Assembly: GCF_003289945.1 (NCBI RefSeq)
Contig: NZ_QMBP01000021.1
Coordinates: 49,834 to 113,833, forward strand
Length of the DNA: 64,000 nt
Origin: Mesorhizobium hawassense
GTDB lineage: Bacteria > Pseudomonadota > Alphaproteobacteria > Rhizobiales > Rhizobiaceae
Reading direction: 5' to 3'
Position 1 is the first letter of the stretch. Each line of letters opens with the position of its first letter. The position numbers and the translations under genes are program-made. The notes under the pieces are model-generated. The model was not told the DNA's origin. It did not search any database and worked only from the letters and a program-made list of their open reading frames with translations. This document shows positions 26,456 through 34,722 of this stretch, one piece after another.

Positions 26456-26642
26456 CCGCTTCAACCGCCTCCTGAAAGCGATGGCTACCAAGCCACCGCT
26501 CACGGTCCCGGGCGCGGGAACGATTGCAGCAAAAGGTCAAGCATCAAGTGCGGATGCTTCCGCAGGTTCTGTCGGAACTCGAACTCCCAAAGGTAGGTCT
26601 GCAACCACTTCTCCGAAACGGCCACGTAAGTCCCGCGCATAG
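26436..26642 (+). CDS. Possible small protein downstream of the passenger gene
   Basis: A 68-residue basic, Ser/Ala/Pro-rich frame (MSSPNSRFNRLLKAMATKPP) starting within the last codons of the passenger gene. It runs antisense into the 3' end of the transposase. The overlap with the upstream stop suggests coupling, but low complexity and the antisense position make it uncertain. Confidence 0.3.
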   Translation: MMSSPNSRFNRLLKAMATKPPLTVPGAGTIAAKGQASSADASAGSVGTRTPKGRSATTSPKRPRKSRA

Positions 26643-27379
26643 AACGCTTAACGTGCGACCAGAAAGCTTCGATGTTGTTGGTGTGGACAGCGCCGTTCAC
26701 GTACTCGCCGGAACGATGGTTCACGGTGCCATGCAGATAGCCAAGCTCTGACAGTTCGCGGAACGCGCCAGCCTCATCCGTCGCGATACGCGAGCCGGGG
26801 CTTTACCCAAGCGAAGATCGCCGGCATCACATGCTTACGGCCACCCGGCAGAACGCGGGTGATGACCTCGCCACCGCGTTCGATGGCGCCGAAAACGACC
26901 GTCTTGTCATCCTCGCCCATCTTGTCCTTGCCGCCGTAAAACATCTTGTCGGCTTCAACGATGCCGCCGTCCTTGCCGCCAAGCGGCGTGTCGCCGTCAA
27001 CGTAGCCCATGTACTGGCGGATCAGGTTGCACATGCGCCAAGCGGTCTTGTAAGTCACGCCGATAGTGCGCTGGACTTCCTTGGCTGACACGCCGTTGCG
27101 GGACGTGCAGAACAGGAACATGACCGTGAACCAATCGCGCAAGGAAGTGCGCGTAGCTTCAAACGGCGTGCCAGCAGTCGGGTAGACCTGATAGCCGCAG
27201 AAATCGCACTCGTAGCAGCGGCGCGACTTCACGCGATGGAAGTTCGCTTCCTCGCCGCACTTGGCGCAAACGTGCCGCTTGCCGTACCGCGTCGCCATGA
27301 GGTGATCGAGGCACGAATCATCGGTCGGGAACCGTTCGAGGAACGATTTGAGGGTTTCGGGTTTAGGGGTCGTGCTCAT
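26500..27379 (-). pseudogene. IS1595 family transposase (ISXO2-like), frameshifted
   Basis: The first part (27379 to about 26800) has the zinc-binding N-terminus CAKCG...CYECDFCGYQVYPTAGTPFE and the DDE-type core EADKMFYGGKDK. After one extra base in a C4 run (26797-26800, G4 on the plus strand) the frame is lost. The other frame continues GSRIATDEAGAFRELSELGY, then VNGAVHTNNIEAFWSHVKRS to the end at 26500. Restoring CCC rejoins the protein (WVKPGSRIATDE). It is otherwise complete. Confidence 0.85.
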
Positions 27380-27441
27380 GCGACAACATATAGCACTTCA
27401 TGCTACATGTTTCAAGGGGATACATCCGGCTTAATCCGATC

Positions 27442-27516
27442 GAACCGCCGTGGTACGGACCCGTATGCCCGGTGGTGTGGGAGGGGCGGCGCCGTGAGGC
27501 GTCCCCCTATCCCGAT
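27442..27516 (+). ncRNA. Group II intron 3' end (domains V and VI), orphan
   Basis: Bases 27442-27478 fold as a domain-V-like hairpin: arms ACCGCCG (27444-27450) and CGGTGGT pair, then TACG and CGTA close a small loop. A domain-VI-like stem follows (GGGGCGGCGCC, loop, GGCGTCCCCC) ending CCTATCCCGAT at 27516, a usual 3' intron end. No reverse transcriptase or upstream domains are present; the left side is cut by the IS1595 element 14 bases away. Recognition is from pattern memory, not a covariance search. Confidence 0.5.
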
Positions 27517-27549
27517 CAATCCCTCTTCGATTCTGTCAAAAGCCGAACC

Positions 27550-28150
27550 GCTCTAGTGCATTCCAGGCGGCTTCAAGATCTTTCGCGAGCCCCGTGAAGT
27601 CTGGAACCGCATCGACCGATTCCACGCGCTGGACCTCGCTCGGGCGAACCTCGCAGCTCTCCACGCGCCGAGCGTCGCTTCCCAGCTCATCTCGAGCTGC
27701 GCCGCAATGAGGCGGTTCTCGGGGTCGCAGGCCGCATAACGGCGCTCGGCGAGCGATGCCTCGTAGTGCACCTGCTACCGATTCAGCTCCATCGTCTGCC
27801 GGCGCCTGGCCTCGCTCTCCAGCTGCATCTGTTCAGCTTCCAACGCCGTCTCCATCGCCATCGGCGCGACCGCCTCCAAGGCTTCGCGGATCACCGCGCA
27901 TCGGTGCGAAAGCAGTTGAACGACATGCAAGGCGCCTTCGCCATCATCTGGTTGCCACGATCGCAGCGATAGACGGGATATCCTGCGGCGAGCAGCTGCT
28001 CGTTCCGTTCGTACTCGCTCCATCCGATATAGCGCTCGTGATGGTCCTTGAGCACCACCGCCCACTGGCTGGCCGGCTTACCATGACCATAGCTCTTGCG
28101 GACACGGCCATCGATGATCTCGGTGCGCTTCTCGCTCTTAGGCTCCGGCG
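27550..28150 (-). pseudogene. Large serine recombinase remnant
   Basis: C-terminal pieces of a phage-integrase-like serine recombinase. Going down the minus strand: WAVVLKDHHERYIGWSEYERNEQLLAA (recombinase domain), YRCDRGNQMMAKAPCMSF (after the zinc ribbon, mostly deleted), IREALEAVAPMAMETALEAEQMQLESEARRRQ, an in-frame stop, YEASLAERRYAACDPENRLIAAQLE and, in yet another frame, DFTGLAKDLEAAWNA. Frame changes, a stop and an internal deletion make it non-functional. The N-terminal catalytic serine domain is absent. It directly adjoins the broken IS66 gene at about 28150-28173. Confidence 0.75.
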
Positions 28151-28172
28151 GCCATCTTGAAGCGGCAGAGAC

Positions 28173-29005
28173 CTTCCAGCGATTGAGGCTGTAGCGGATG
28201 GCCTTGGCGAGGTCCGCCTTGCGGCTGATCCTGCCCAGGCTGGCCTCCACGTAATTCTTGAGGTCGGCCAGCAGTGGCACACTTTGAGCCTGGCGCGCAG
28301 CCAGACGAACCGCAGCGCTGCGGCCGTTGATCTCGCGGTCGACGGCGAAGATCGTGCCGATCTTGTCCAGTGCCTGACGCGCGATCGGCGATGTCGTCTT
28401 TGCGTGCTCGTCGAATAGTTCGCGCCTGGCATGGGCCCAACACGCGACCGGCTCCAGGCGCGGACGACCGGTGATCCGATCCGGTTCGTAGAGCTTGTCC
28501 AAGCCGGCATAGGCGTCGGCGTGCAGGAAGCCGGATGCCGGCGCCAGCAGGGCTTGGGCGTGCTCGCCCTTGCGGTCAGGCAAGTAGCGATAGAAAGCCG
28601 CCGGCGGATTGGGCGAGCCCCAGGTGCCTTCGTCGCGCACAACGACCCATAGCCGGCCGCTCTTGGTGCGCCCGCGTCCGGGATCCTGAACCGGGATCGG
28701 TGTGTCGTCGGCATGGATGGCCGGGCCGGCGCGAGCGTAGTCGCCGATGCGTTCGGCCACCGGCGCCACCAGCCCCGGCGGCCCGTCCGACCCAGTCGGC
28801 CAGGGTCGATCGATCCCGGTCGACGCCCTCGCGGGCGTAGATGCTGGACTGTCGGTTCAAAGGCAGGTGGTCGCAATATTTGGAGGCCAGCACGTGGGCG
28901 ATCAGCCCTGGCCGGGTCTGCCGCGCTCGATCGGCAGGCTGGGCATCGTCGGCTGGGTGATGGCCTCGCAGTCCCGGCAGCTCTTCTATGACCCTTTGCG
29001 AAGGC
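28173..29005 (-). pseudogene. IS66 family transposase remnant (TnpC)
   Basis: Pieces of an IS66 TnpC. One frame reads CRDCEAITQPTMPSLPIERGRPG. The next, after a shift near 28908-28912, reads LIAHVLASKYCDHLPLNRQSSIYAREGVDRDRSTLADWVG. The third, after one extra base in a C4 run (28773-28776), reads LVAPVAERIGDYARAGPAIHADDTPIPV through CWAHARRELFDEHAKTTSP to AIRYSLNRWK. It is cut at both ends: the zinc-finger N-terminus is missing, and the C-terminus is replaced by the serine-recombinase remnant at about 28173. Confidence 0.82.
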
Positions 29006-29200
29006 ACTTAACGTCCGGCTATATCTGCCCTCCGTCTGGTTCGAGAACAAGCTTTGCTAGTGTAACCGCGTGTCCGAAAAACCGGGAGCAGGCCACCATA
29101 TATATCCATCTGAATCCTGTATGGATACGGACAACATTTCATATTTGACCTGCTACCGCACGCGTGCCACGTTCAATGCTGAATCAAGGGGGTTATTCGT

Positions 29201-30373
29201 ATGCCCGTTATCAATCGCGTAGCCGATTTGCACCCGGATATCATAGGTTGGCGGCGAGACCTGCATCAGCATCCCGAACTCCTTTATGATGTCCATCGAA
29301 CATCTGCGTTCGTCGCTTCTCGCCTGCGTGAGTTTGGCTGCGATGAAGTTGTCGAAGGGATCGGGCGTACAGGCGTTGTGGGCGTCATCAAAGGGCGGAT
29401 ACAATCAGACTCAAGTCGAAGCATGTCGATTGGGTTGAGGGCGGATATGGATGCGCTGCCCATTCTAGAGGCGACCGGCCTACCCTACGCGTCACAGACT
29501 CCCGGTAAAATGCATGCGTGTGGCCATGACGGCCATACAGCTATGTTGCTGGGTGCTGCCTGCTACCTCGCAGAAACACGCAATTTCCGTGGCAGCGCCG
29601 TCTTGATTTTCCAGCCTGCTGAAGAAGAGGAAGCTGGCGCTGCTGCCATGATCAAGGACGGCTTGATGGAACGCTTCGATGTATCGGAAGTGTTCGGGAT
29701 GCACAATTGGCCAGGCCTCGCGTTGGGATCATTTAGCATTCGGTCAGGACCCATGATGGCCGCCTACAATGTCGTAGAGATAAACATTGAGGGGCTAGGC
29801 GGTCACGCATCTGCACCGCACGACTGTATTGATGCGGTTCTAGTCGGCGCTCAGCTTATAACAGCTGTCCAGCAAATTGTGGCTCGAAACTTGGATCCCT
29901 TGGAAGCAGCGGGAGTTTCGATTTCCGAATTTCACGCCGGCTCAACACCGGGCGTGATTCCACAATCAGCTGTTCTACGCGGCACGATACGCTCCCTTTC
30001 AGTTGAAGTGCACGAAATAATCAAGGTTCGATTGAGCGAGATTGTTGCGGGTACGGCAAAGATGACCGGCGCACAAATCGGATTGTCATTTATTGGCGGT
30101 GCGCCGTTAACGTTTAACCATCCTGATCAGACCGAGACAGCACTAGCAGTCGCGAAGGACCTAGTCGGGGAAGCCAATGTCCATCTCAACCGACCGATCA
30201 TGGCGGCTGAAGACTTCGGTTTCATGCTGGAAGCTCGTCCAGGAGCTTACATCCTTTGCGGAAATGGGGATAGCGCCGGTTTGCACCATCCGGCTTACGA
30301 CTTTAATGACGAAGCCATCCCGTACGGGACTTCTTACTGGATCAAACTTGTCGAGACGAAGCTCGCGCCTTGA
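29201..30373 (+). CDS. M20 family amidohydrolase (hippurate/IAA-amino acid hydrolase-like)
   Basis: A 390-residue M20D metallo-amidohydrolase, cytoplasmic. Metal ligands of the family are all visible: Cys/His in HACGHDGHTAMLLG, Glu-Glu in FQPAEEEEAGAA, His in GMHNWPGLALG, and His in GLHHPAYDFND near the C-terminus. The inserted dimerisation domain (EINIEGLGGHASAPHDCIDAV) is present. Such enzymes remove an acyl group from N-acyl amino acids. The start matches the family's usual beginning. It stands 0.8 kb upstream of the methylaspartate ammonia-lyase gene on the same strand, so it could release an amino acid that enters that route, but no operon link is proven. Confidence 0.9.
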   Translation: MPVINRVADLHPDIIGWRRDLHQHPELLYDVHRTSAFVASRLREFGCDEVVEGIGRTGVVGVIKGRIQSDSSRSMSIGLRADMDALPILEATGLPYASQTPGKMHACGHDGHTAMLLGAACYLAETRNFRGSAVLIFQPAEEEEAGAAAMIKDGLMERFDVSEVFGMHNWPGLALGSFSIRSGPMMAAYNVVEINIEGLGGHASAPHDCIDAVLVGAQLITAVQQIVARNLDPLEAAGVSISEFHAGSTPGVIPQSAVLRGTIRSLSVEVHEIIKVRLSEIVAGTAKMTGAQIGLSFIGGAPLTFNHPDQTETALAVAKDLVGEANVHLNRPIMAAEDFGFMLEARPGAYILCGNGDSAGLHHPAYDFNDEAIPYGTSYWIKLVETKLAP

Positions 30374-31155
30374 AGCGACCACACCACGCGCCGAAGCTTC
30401 GCGGCTCAAATTGGCAGCCTATCTCCAACCTCGATGCTAGATGGGCCTATATCAACACCGCATTTGACTGATCAAGCGGAGCCTTCTCATATTCGTTCAA
30501 GGCCAGCGCAAAGCCATGGGCCGTGATGGAAGTAGGCGCGAATATATGGTCCTTCAGCCGCCTAGGAGCGTGTTTGTGCGAACCAAGACCCGTTTCGCGC
30601 CCAACGAGAGCGACTCTATGAATAATTGCAGTCAAATCGGGGAATTCGTTATGAGTCATTACGCCAAGGAAGCAATTCTTGACCATGATGCGCAGGCTGA
30701 ACGTGGTCAAGCAGGCTTGCGGGGACTGCAACATTGACGTGGCCGTATGAAAGTTATCCAACGGCGGTCATGGCAGGCTGCGATGCCCAATGACCTGAGA
30801 CATCGGAAATCGTTAGCGCTCGCCCAGCTCCACTTGGTGGCGAGTTGGCCTCGGTGCGGGTCCCGAACTGACTGCTCCGCTGCGCGGTCGACATCTCGAT
30901 CGCGGTACCGCGCCTGAGGGAGCATACGGATCTCGTTCAGAGCACATTCGGCAAAAAGGTCCATCACGCGGGCCGTCGGCGCTCAAACAGCGGTCAAGCC
31001 ACCGATCCCTTTCGGACAGCCGCCGGCCATCTGAAAATGCGATGGCACCATCCGGGACATTATATTGGCGACCTCAATGCCATATTGCGCATACTGCTAT
31101 CAGGATTTTGCCGCACCTTTCTTTAACGTAGTCAAGCAGAAATCGAGCGAAGCAA
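30374..31155. other. Intergenic stretch with no supported gene
   Basis: About 780 bases. A minus-strand frame around 30740-30967 (LNEIRMLPQARYRDRDVDRAAEQS...) looks weakly coding but has no recognisable family. It may be a remnant. The promoter of the ammonia-lyase operon should lie near the right edge, where the sequence turns AT-richer (31085-31140). Confidence 0.4.
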
Positions 31156-32409
31156 GTGCAGATCAAAGACGTCCTCCTCGCGCCGGGCAGCGGTGCATTT
31201 TTCTATGACGACCAGGCTGCTATCAGGGCCGGCGCCTCGCAGGATGGCTTCATCTATCTTGGCGAACCACTAACGTCCGGTTTTACCTCTATCCGCGTTC
31301 CGGCGTCTTCGCTGAGCATCGGGCTTGTCCTTGTCGACGACACGGTCGTTTGGGGCGACATGATGAGTGTTCAATATTCTGGAGCCGGTGGACGCGATCC
31401 CGTGTTCGACATCAAACAAATCTCGGATCTTACCGCGCGGGTCATGGTACCACGACTTATCGATGTCGACACGTCTCGCTACCTTGATGCCTGCACGAAG
31501 GTTTTCGAGCCATTCGAACGCGGGCGGCTGCCCCTCGCGCTTGAGTACGGGGTCAGCCAAGCATTGCTTCGAGCCGCGGCCTATCTCCAGCGTACCACCA
31601 TGGCAGAGGTTATTTGCGCCGAATTTGACTTACCGCTGCCGACCCGCAGGGTTCCGATTTACTGCCAGAGCGGCGATGCTCGGGAAACCAATGTCGATAA
31701 GATGATTCTGAGGTCCGTGGATGTTCTTCCCCACGGTCTAGTCAACTCACGTCGGCAATTCGGCGTCAACGGCCAGACCTTCGTGGAGTTTGTGAAATCG
31801 GTTGCAGCGCGCACGCGCGTGATCGGCCGCCCGGGCTATCAGCCGGTGCTGCACTTCGATGTTTATGGCTGGATCGGCCAGGAATTCGGCTTGGGTCCGC
31901 AACGCATCGCCGACTTTATCTGCAAGGTTGCAGATGCCGTTCCGGGTTTCTTGCTCAATATCGAGTCTCCGGCGGATTTTGGTTCGACAAAGGCTCAAGT
32001 TGAGAATTACGCCGAGATCGTGTCGATTCTGGACAACCGGGGTTCGAGCGCACGCGTTGTCGTGGATGAGAGATGCAATACGCTTGAGGACATTCGGGTC
32101 TTTGCCGAAGCGAAGGGCGCGCATTTCGTACAAATCAAGACTCCAGATGTCGGCTCAATAGCCGACACGGCTCGTGCCGTCCTCATTTGCAAGGCCAACC
32201 AAATCGGAGCGTATGTCGGAGGAAGCTGTACAGAGACGGATCTCTCCGCCCAGGCTTCTGTCCACGTATCGGTGGCAACCCAGGCCGACATGATGCTTGC
32301 GAAGCCCGGAATGGGTGTCGACGAGGCATATTCCATCGTCGGGAACGAGCAGAACCGGTTACTGGCGATGCTGAACCGTCGTCGGAACAAAAATGAAAAC
32401 GTTGGATGA
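31156..32409 (+). CDS. Methylaspartate ammonia-lyase
   Basis: A 417-residue enolase-superfamily enzyme that interconverts (2S,3S)-3-methylaspartate with mesaconate and ammonia. The active-site set can be placed: His193 in LPHGLVN, magnesium ligands Asp235 (FDVYG), Glu270 (IESPADF) and Asp304 (VDERCN), and the catalytic Lys328 in VQIKTPD, followed by GGSCTETDLSA. These align with the known enzyme with an offset of 1-3 residues, and the length is normal. A GTG start is used at 31156. It overlaps the CoA-transferase gene (ATGA at 32406) and starts a putative mesaconate degradation operon. No glutamate mutase gene is nearby, so the source of methylaspartate is open. Confidence 0.92.
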   Translation: MQIKDVLLAPGSGAFFYDDQAAIRAGASQDGFIYLGEPLTSGFTSIRVPASSLSIGLVLVDDTVVWGDMMSVQYSGAGGRDPVFDIKQISDLTARVMVPRLIDVDTSRYLDACTKVFEPFERGRLPLALEYGVSQALLRAAAYLQRTTMAEVICAEFDLPLPTRRVPIYCQSGDARETNVDKMILRSVDVLPHGLVNSRRQFGVNGQTFVEFVKSVAARTRVIGRPGYQPVLHFDVYGWIGQEFGLGPQRIADFICKVADAVPGFLLNIESPADFGSTKAQVENYAEIVSILDNRGSSARVVVDERCNTLEDIRVFAEAKGAHFVQIKTPDVGSIADTARAVLICKANQIGAYVGGSCTETDLSAQASVHVSVATQADMMLAKPGMGVDEAYSIVGNEQNRLLAMLNRRRNKNENVG

Positions 32410-33575
32410 AAACACGGTGTCGCATGCAGAACTCTCTTGAGGGGATCACTGTCGTAGCCGTGGAGCAGGCGGTGGCCGCGCCTTACGCGTCGTCTAGGCT
32501 CGCGGATGCCGGTGCCCGGGTGATCAAGATCGAACGACCCGAAGGGGACTTTGCCCGAAGCTACGACAAGTTGGTCCGAGGGCAGAGTGCTTATTTCGTC
32601 TGGCTTAATCGGGGTAAGGAATCGGTGTGTCTGGACCTGAGGTTGGAGGCGGACCGCGAGGTACTCGACACGCTCATTGCCGCTGCTGACGTCTTTATCC
32701 AGAATCTCAAGCCGGGCAGCATCGAAAAACTAGGTTTCGGGTCTGCTGACCTGCGTCGTCGATTTCCGCGCCTGATAACCTGTGACATCTCGGGTTTCGG
32801 TGACAAGGGGCCTTATTCACACTTGAAAGCCTATGATCTCATCGTCCAGGCCGAAACAGGTCTATGTGCGATCACCGGCAACCAACAAGGGCCCGCACGT
32901 GTAGGGGTCTCGGTCTGTGACATCTCAGCGGGCATGACAGCGCACAGCGCCATTCTTCAGGCGATGTATCACCGCGAGGTCACCGGTGAAGGGACCAGCA
33001 TTCAGGTGTCGCTGTTCGATGCCGTCGCTGACTGGATGAATGTTCCGGTTTTGCAAAGCGACTACAGTGGCTACCACACGGTACGCGCCGGCGTGAAACA
33101 CCCGTCTCTGGCGCCATATGGCGCCTATCGTTGTGCCGATGGTAAGGACGTCATCTTTTCGGTTCAGAATGACCGCGAATGGGTGAGTTTTTGCGAGAAG
33201 TTCCTCAAGCAGCCGGAACTTACACGCGCACTTGGTTTTGCCGATAATATGCAGCGGCTCAGTCACCGTGCGCAACTTGATAAGTTCATCGACCGGCGGT
33301 TCTCTGAACTATCCTGCCAGGAAGCAATGCAGGAGCTTGAGGCGGCCGGACTGGCATATGGTCGACTAAGCGAAGTGGCGGATGTTTCAAAGCATCCACA
33401 TGTCCGCAGAGTCGAGATTGGCACGCCTGAAGGAAGCGTCGAGACGATCGCGCCGGCGGCAATTTTCAATTATGAGCAGCCCTCGCTACGCCCAGTTCCG
33501 GCTCTTGGCGCTCATACTGAGGCTGTCCGCGAGGAGGTTCTGGGGCTTCTGCGCGACAGAGCCGCGTCAGCTTGA
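32406..33575 (+). CDS. Class III (CaiB/BaiF) CoA-transferase
   Basis: A 389-residue family III CoA-transferase. It has the N-terminal fold LEGITVVAVEQAVAAPYASSRLADAGARVIKIERPEGDFAR, the usual NRGKESVCLDLR segment, and the catalytic Asp in KAYDLIVQAETGL. It starts inside the ATGA overlap with the ammonia-lyase gene; a second Met at 32424 (MQNSLEG) is the more usual family beginning and may be the true start. Given its neighbours (ammonia-lyase, citramalyl-CoA-lyase-like and mesaconase-like genes) it most likely moves CoA from succinyl-CoA to mesaconate or citramalate. That substrate is inference; the family also includes formyl-CoA and carnitine enzymes. Confidence 0.88.
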   Translation: MKTRCRMQNSLEGITVVAVEQAVAAPYASSRLADAGARVIKIERPEGDFARSYDKLVRGQSAYFVWLNRGKESVCLDLRLEADREVLDTLIAAADVFIQNLKPGSIEKLGFGSADLRRRFPRLITCDISGFGDKGPYSHLKAYDLIVQAETGLCAITGNQQGPARVGVSVCDISAGMTAHSAILQAMYHREVTGEGTSIQVSLFDAVADWMNVPVLQSDYSGYHTVRAGVKHPSLAPYGAYRCADGKDVIFSVQNDREWVSFCEKFLKQPELTRALGFADNMQRLSHRAQLDKFIDRRFSELSCQEAMQELEAAGLAYGRLSEVADVSKHPHVRRVEIGTPEGSVETIAPAAIFNYEQPSLRPVPALGAHTEAVREEVLGLLRDRAASA

Positions 33576-33699
33576 GCGCGCGTCTGAGTATGGGGAGTGC
33601 TTTTGCGAAAACTGTGTACCTCGGGTCATCTCAGCGCGTCGGCTATCCAGCAAGCCCGCTACCGTCAGGCTCGCTAAGATTGATTGCAGAGGTCACTCC

Positions 33700-34626
33700 A
33701 TGATCGCGGACACCCTTCCGTCAGTTGAAACCGCTGTACCACGTTGGAGATCCCTGCTCTTCGTACCCACTCACATACCGCGCTTTGTGGAGACGGCCCA
33801 TGAGCGGGGTGCGGATGGCGTCATACTCGACCTCGAGGATTCCGTTCCCCAGGATCAGAAGGGAGAAGCACGGCGGCAGCTTCCTGAATGCGTGGCCAAG
33901 GTGGGCCGGAAAGGCGCATCTGTCTTGGTCCGCGTTAATCATGGTTTGCGCGCTTTAGCGGCCGACCTTGATGCAGCAGTGATAGCGGGTGTTGACGCGC
34001 TTGTTCTTCCGAAGACGGACTCGGCAGAGTGGGTACTAGAGATCGCCAATGCAGTTTCAGAACTTGAACGGGAAAGAAGTCTTCCGCGGGGACGCATCCG
34101 GTTCCTTGCCCAGATCGAGACCCCGGGCGCCTTGCAAAGGCTCGCGGCCATTGCGTTGGCGCATCCCAGGATGGTCGCAATGGCGCTCGGTCCCGAAGAC
34201 TTCAGTGCCGCTGTCGGCGGCGCCCCTGAGTTCGACCTTCTGCTGGCGCCGAACCTTTCTGTTTTGTTTGCCGCCCGTGCGGCTGGCTTGCTGCCACTGG
34301 GCTTCGTAGGGAGCATCGGCGAGTTCTCCGATAGTGATAAACTTCGTGAAGCCGCGACGCGTGCGCGGCGGCTTGGCTTTGTCGGAGCCTTGGCGATCCA
34401 TCCGACACAAGTGGCCATATTCAATGAGGCATTCTCGCCAAGCGCAGGAGAACTCGAGTGGGCCCGTCGCGTCGTCGCTGCGGAAAACGATGACGCCACG
34501 CATGGACGGGCTGCATTCTCGTTGGACGGCAAGATGATCGATCCGCCGGTGGTGCGGCGCGCCCATGAGATCCTGGCTCTCGCCAGCAATAACCGACCAA
34601 CCAATCAGCGGCCGGACAGGCGCTAG
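33700..34626 (+). CDS. HpcH/HpaI-CitE family lyase (citramalyl-CoA or malyl-CoA lyase-like)
   Basis: A 308-residue CitE-like TIM-barrel lyase. Hallmarks are RSLLFVPTHIPRFVETAHERGADGVILDLEDSVP, the metal-binding Glu in FLAQIETPGALQ and Asp in ALGPEDFSAAVGG, and GFVGALAIHPTQVAIFNEAF. The start at 33700 fits the normal N-terminus; the frame is open back into the preceding gene. It would split citramalyl-CoA into acetyl-CoA and pyruvate, completing the route begun by the two genes upstream. The 125-base gap before it has no obvious terminator. L-malyl-CoA or methylmalyl-CoA lyase activity is an alternative. Confidence 0.85.
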   Translation: MIADTLPSVETAVPRWRSLLFVPTHIPRFVETAHERGADGVILDLEDSVPQDQKGEARRQLPECVAKVGRKGASVLVRVNHGLRALAADLDAAVIAGVDALVLPKTDSAEWVLEIANAVSELERERSLPRGRIRFLAQIETPGALQRLAAIALAHPRMVAMALGPEDFSAAVGGAPEFDLLLAPNLSVLFAARAAGLLPLGFVGSIGEFSDSDKLREAATRARRLGFVGALAIHPTQVAIFNEAFSPSAGELEWARRVVAAENDDATHGRAAFSLDGKMIDPPVVRRAHEILALASNNRPTNQRPDRR

Positions 34627-34675
34627 TTTCACAGCAATACTATTACAGTTTTGTGAAATTATTACAGCTTTGTGA
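34627..34675. promoter_or_regulatory. Operator-like repeats before the LysR gene
   Basis: An inverted repeat TTTCACA (34627-34633) / TGTGAAA (34652-34658) overlaps two direct repeats ATTACAG-T/C-TTTGTGA at 34642-34656 and 34661-34675, spaced 19 bases. They begin one base after the lyase stop and lie 48 bases before the LysR start, a plausible autoregulatory site for the LysR protein. Confidence 0.5.
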
Positions 34676-34722
34676 CTTCCCTGCCATCTCATTTCGAGAT
34701 AGATACGAAGGCGCTGGGGATC

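Larger units (their letters stand above)
25281..27428 (+). mobile_element. IS1595 family element with passenger gene, 2148 bp
   Basis: Bounded by a perfect 15-bp inverted repeat CGGATGTATCCCCTT (25281-25295 and complement of 27414-27428). It extends to 24 bp with two mismatches (AACATGT). Inside are a passenger gene on the plus strand and a frameshifted ISXO2-like transposase on the minus strand, converging. No 8-bp target duplication is seen (left flank TGTCGATA, right flank GCTTAATC), which suggests later rearrangement on one side. Confidence 0.85.

Noticed and set aside
28173..28769. One novel protein spanning the IS66 and serine recombinase frames
   Set aside because: The halves belong to two different known families, each truncated at the junction.
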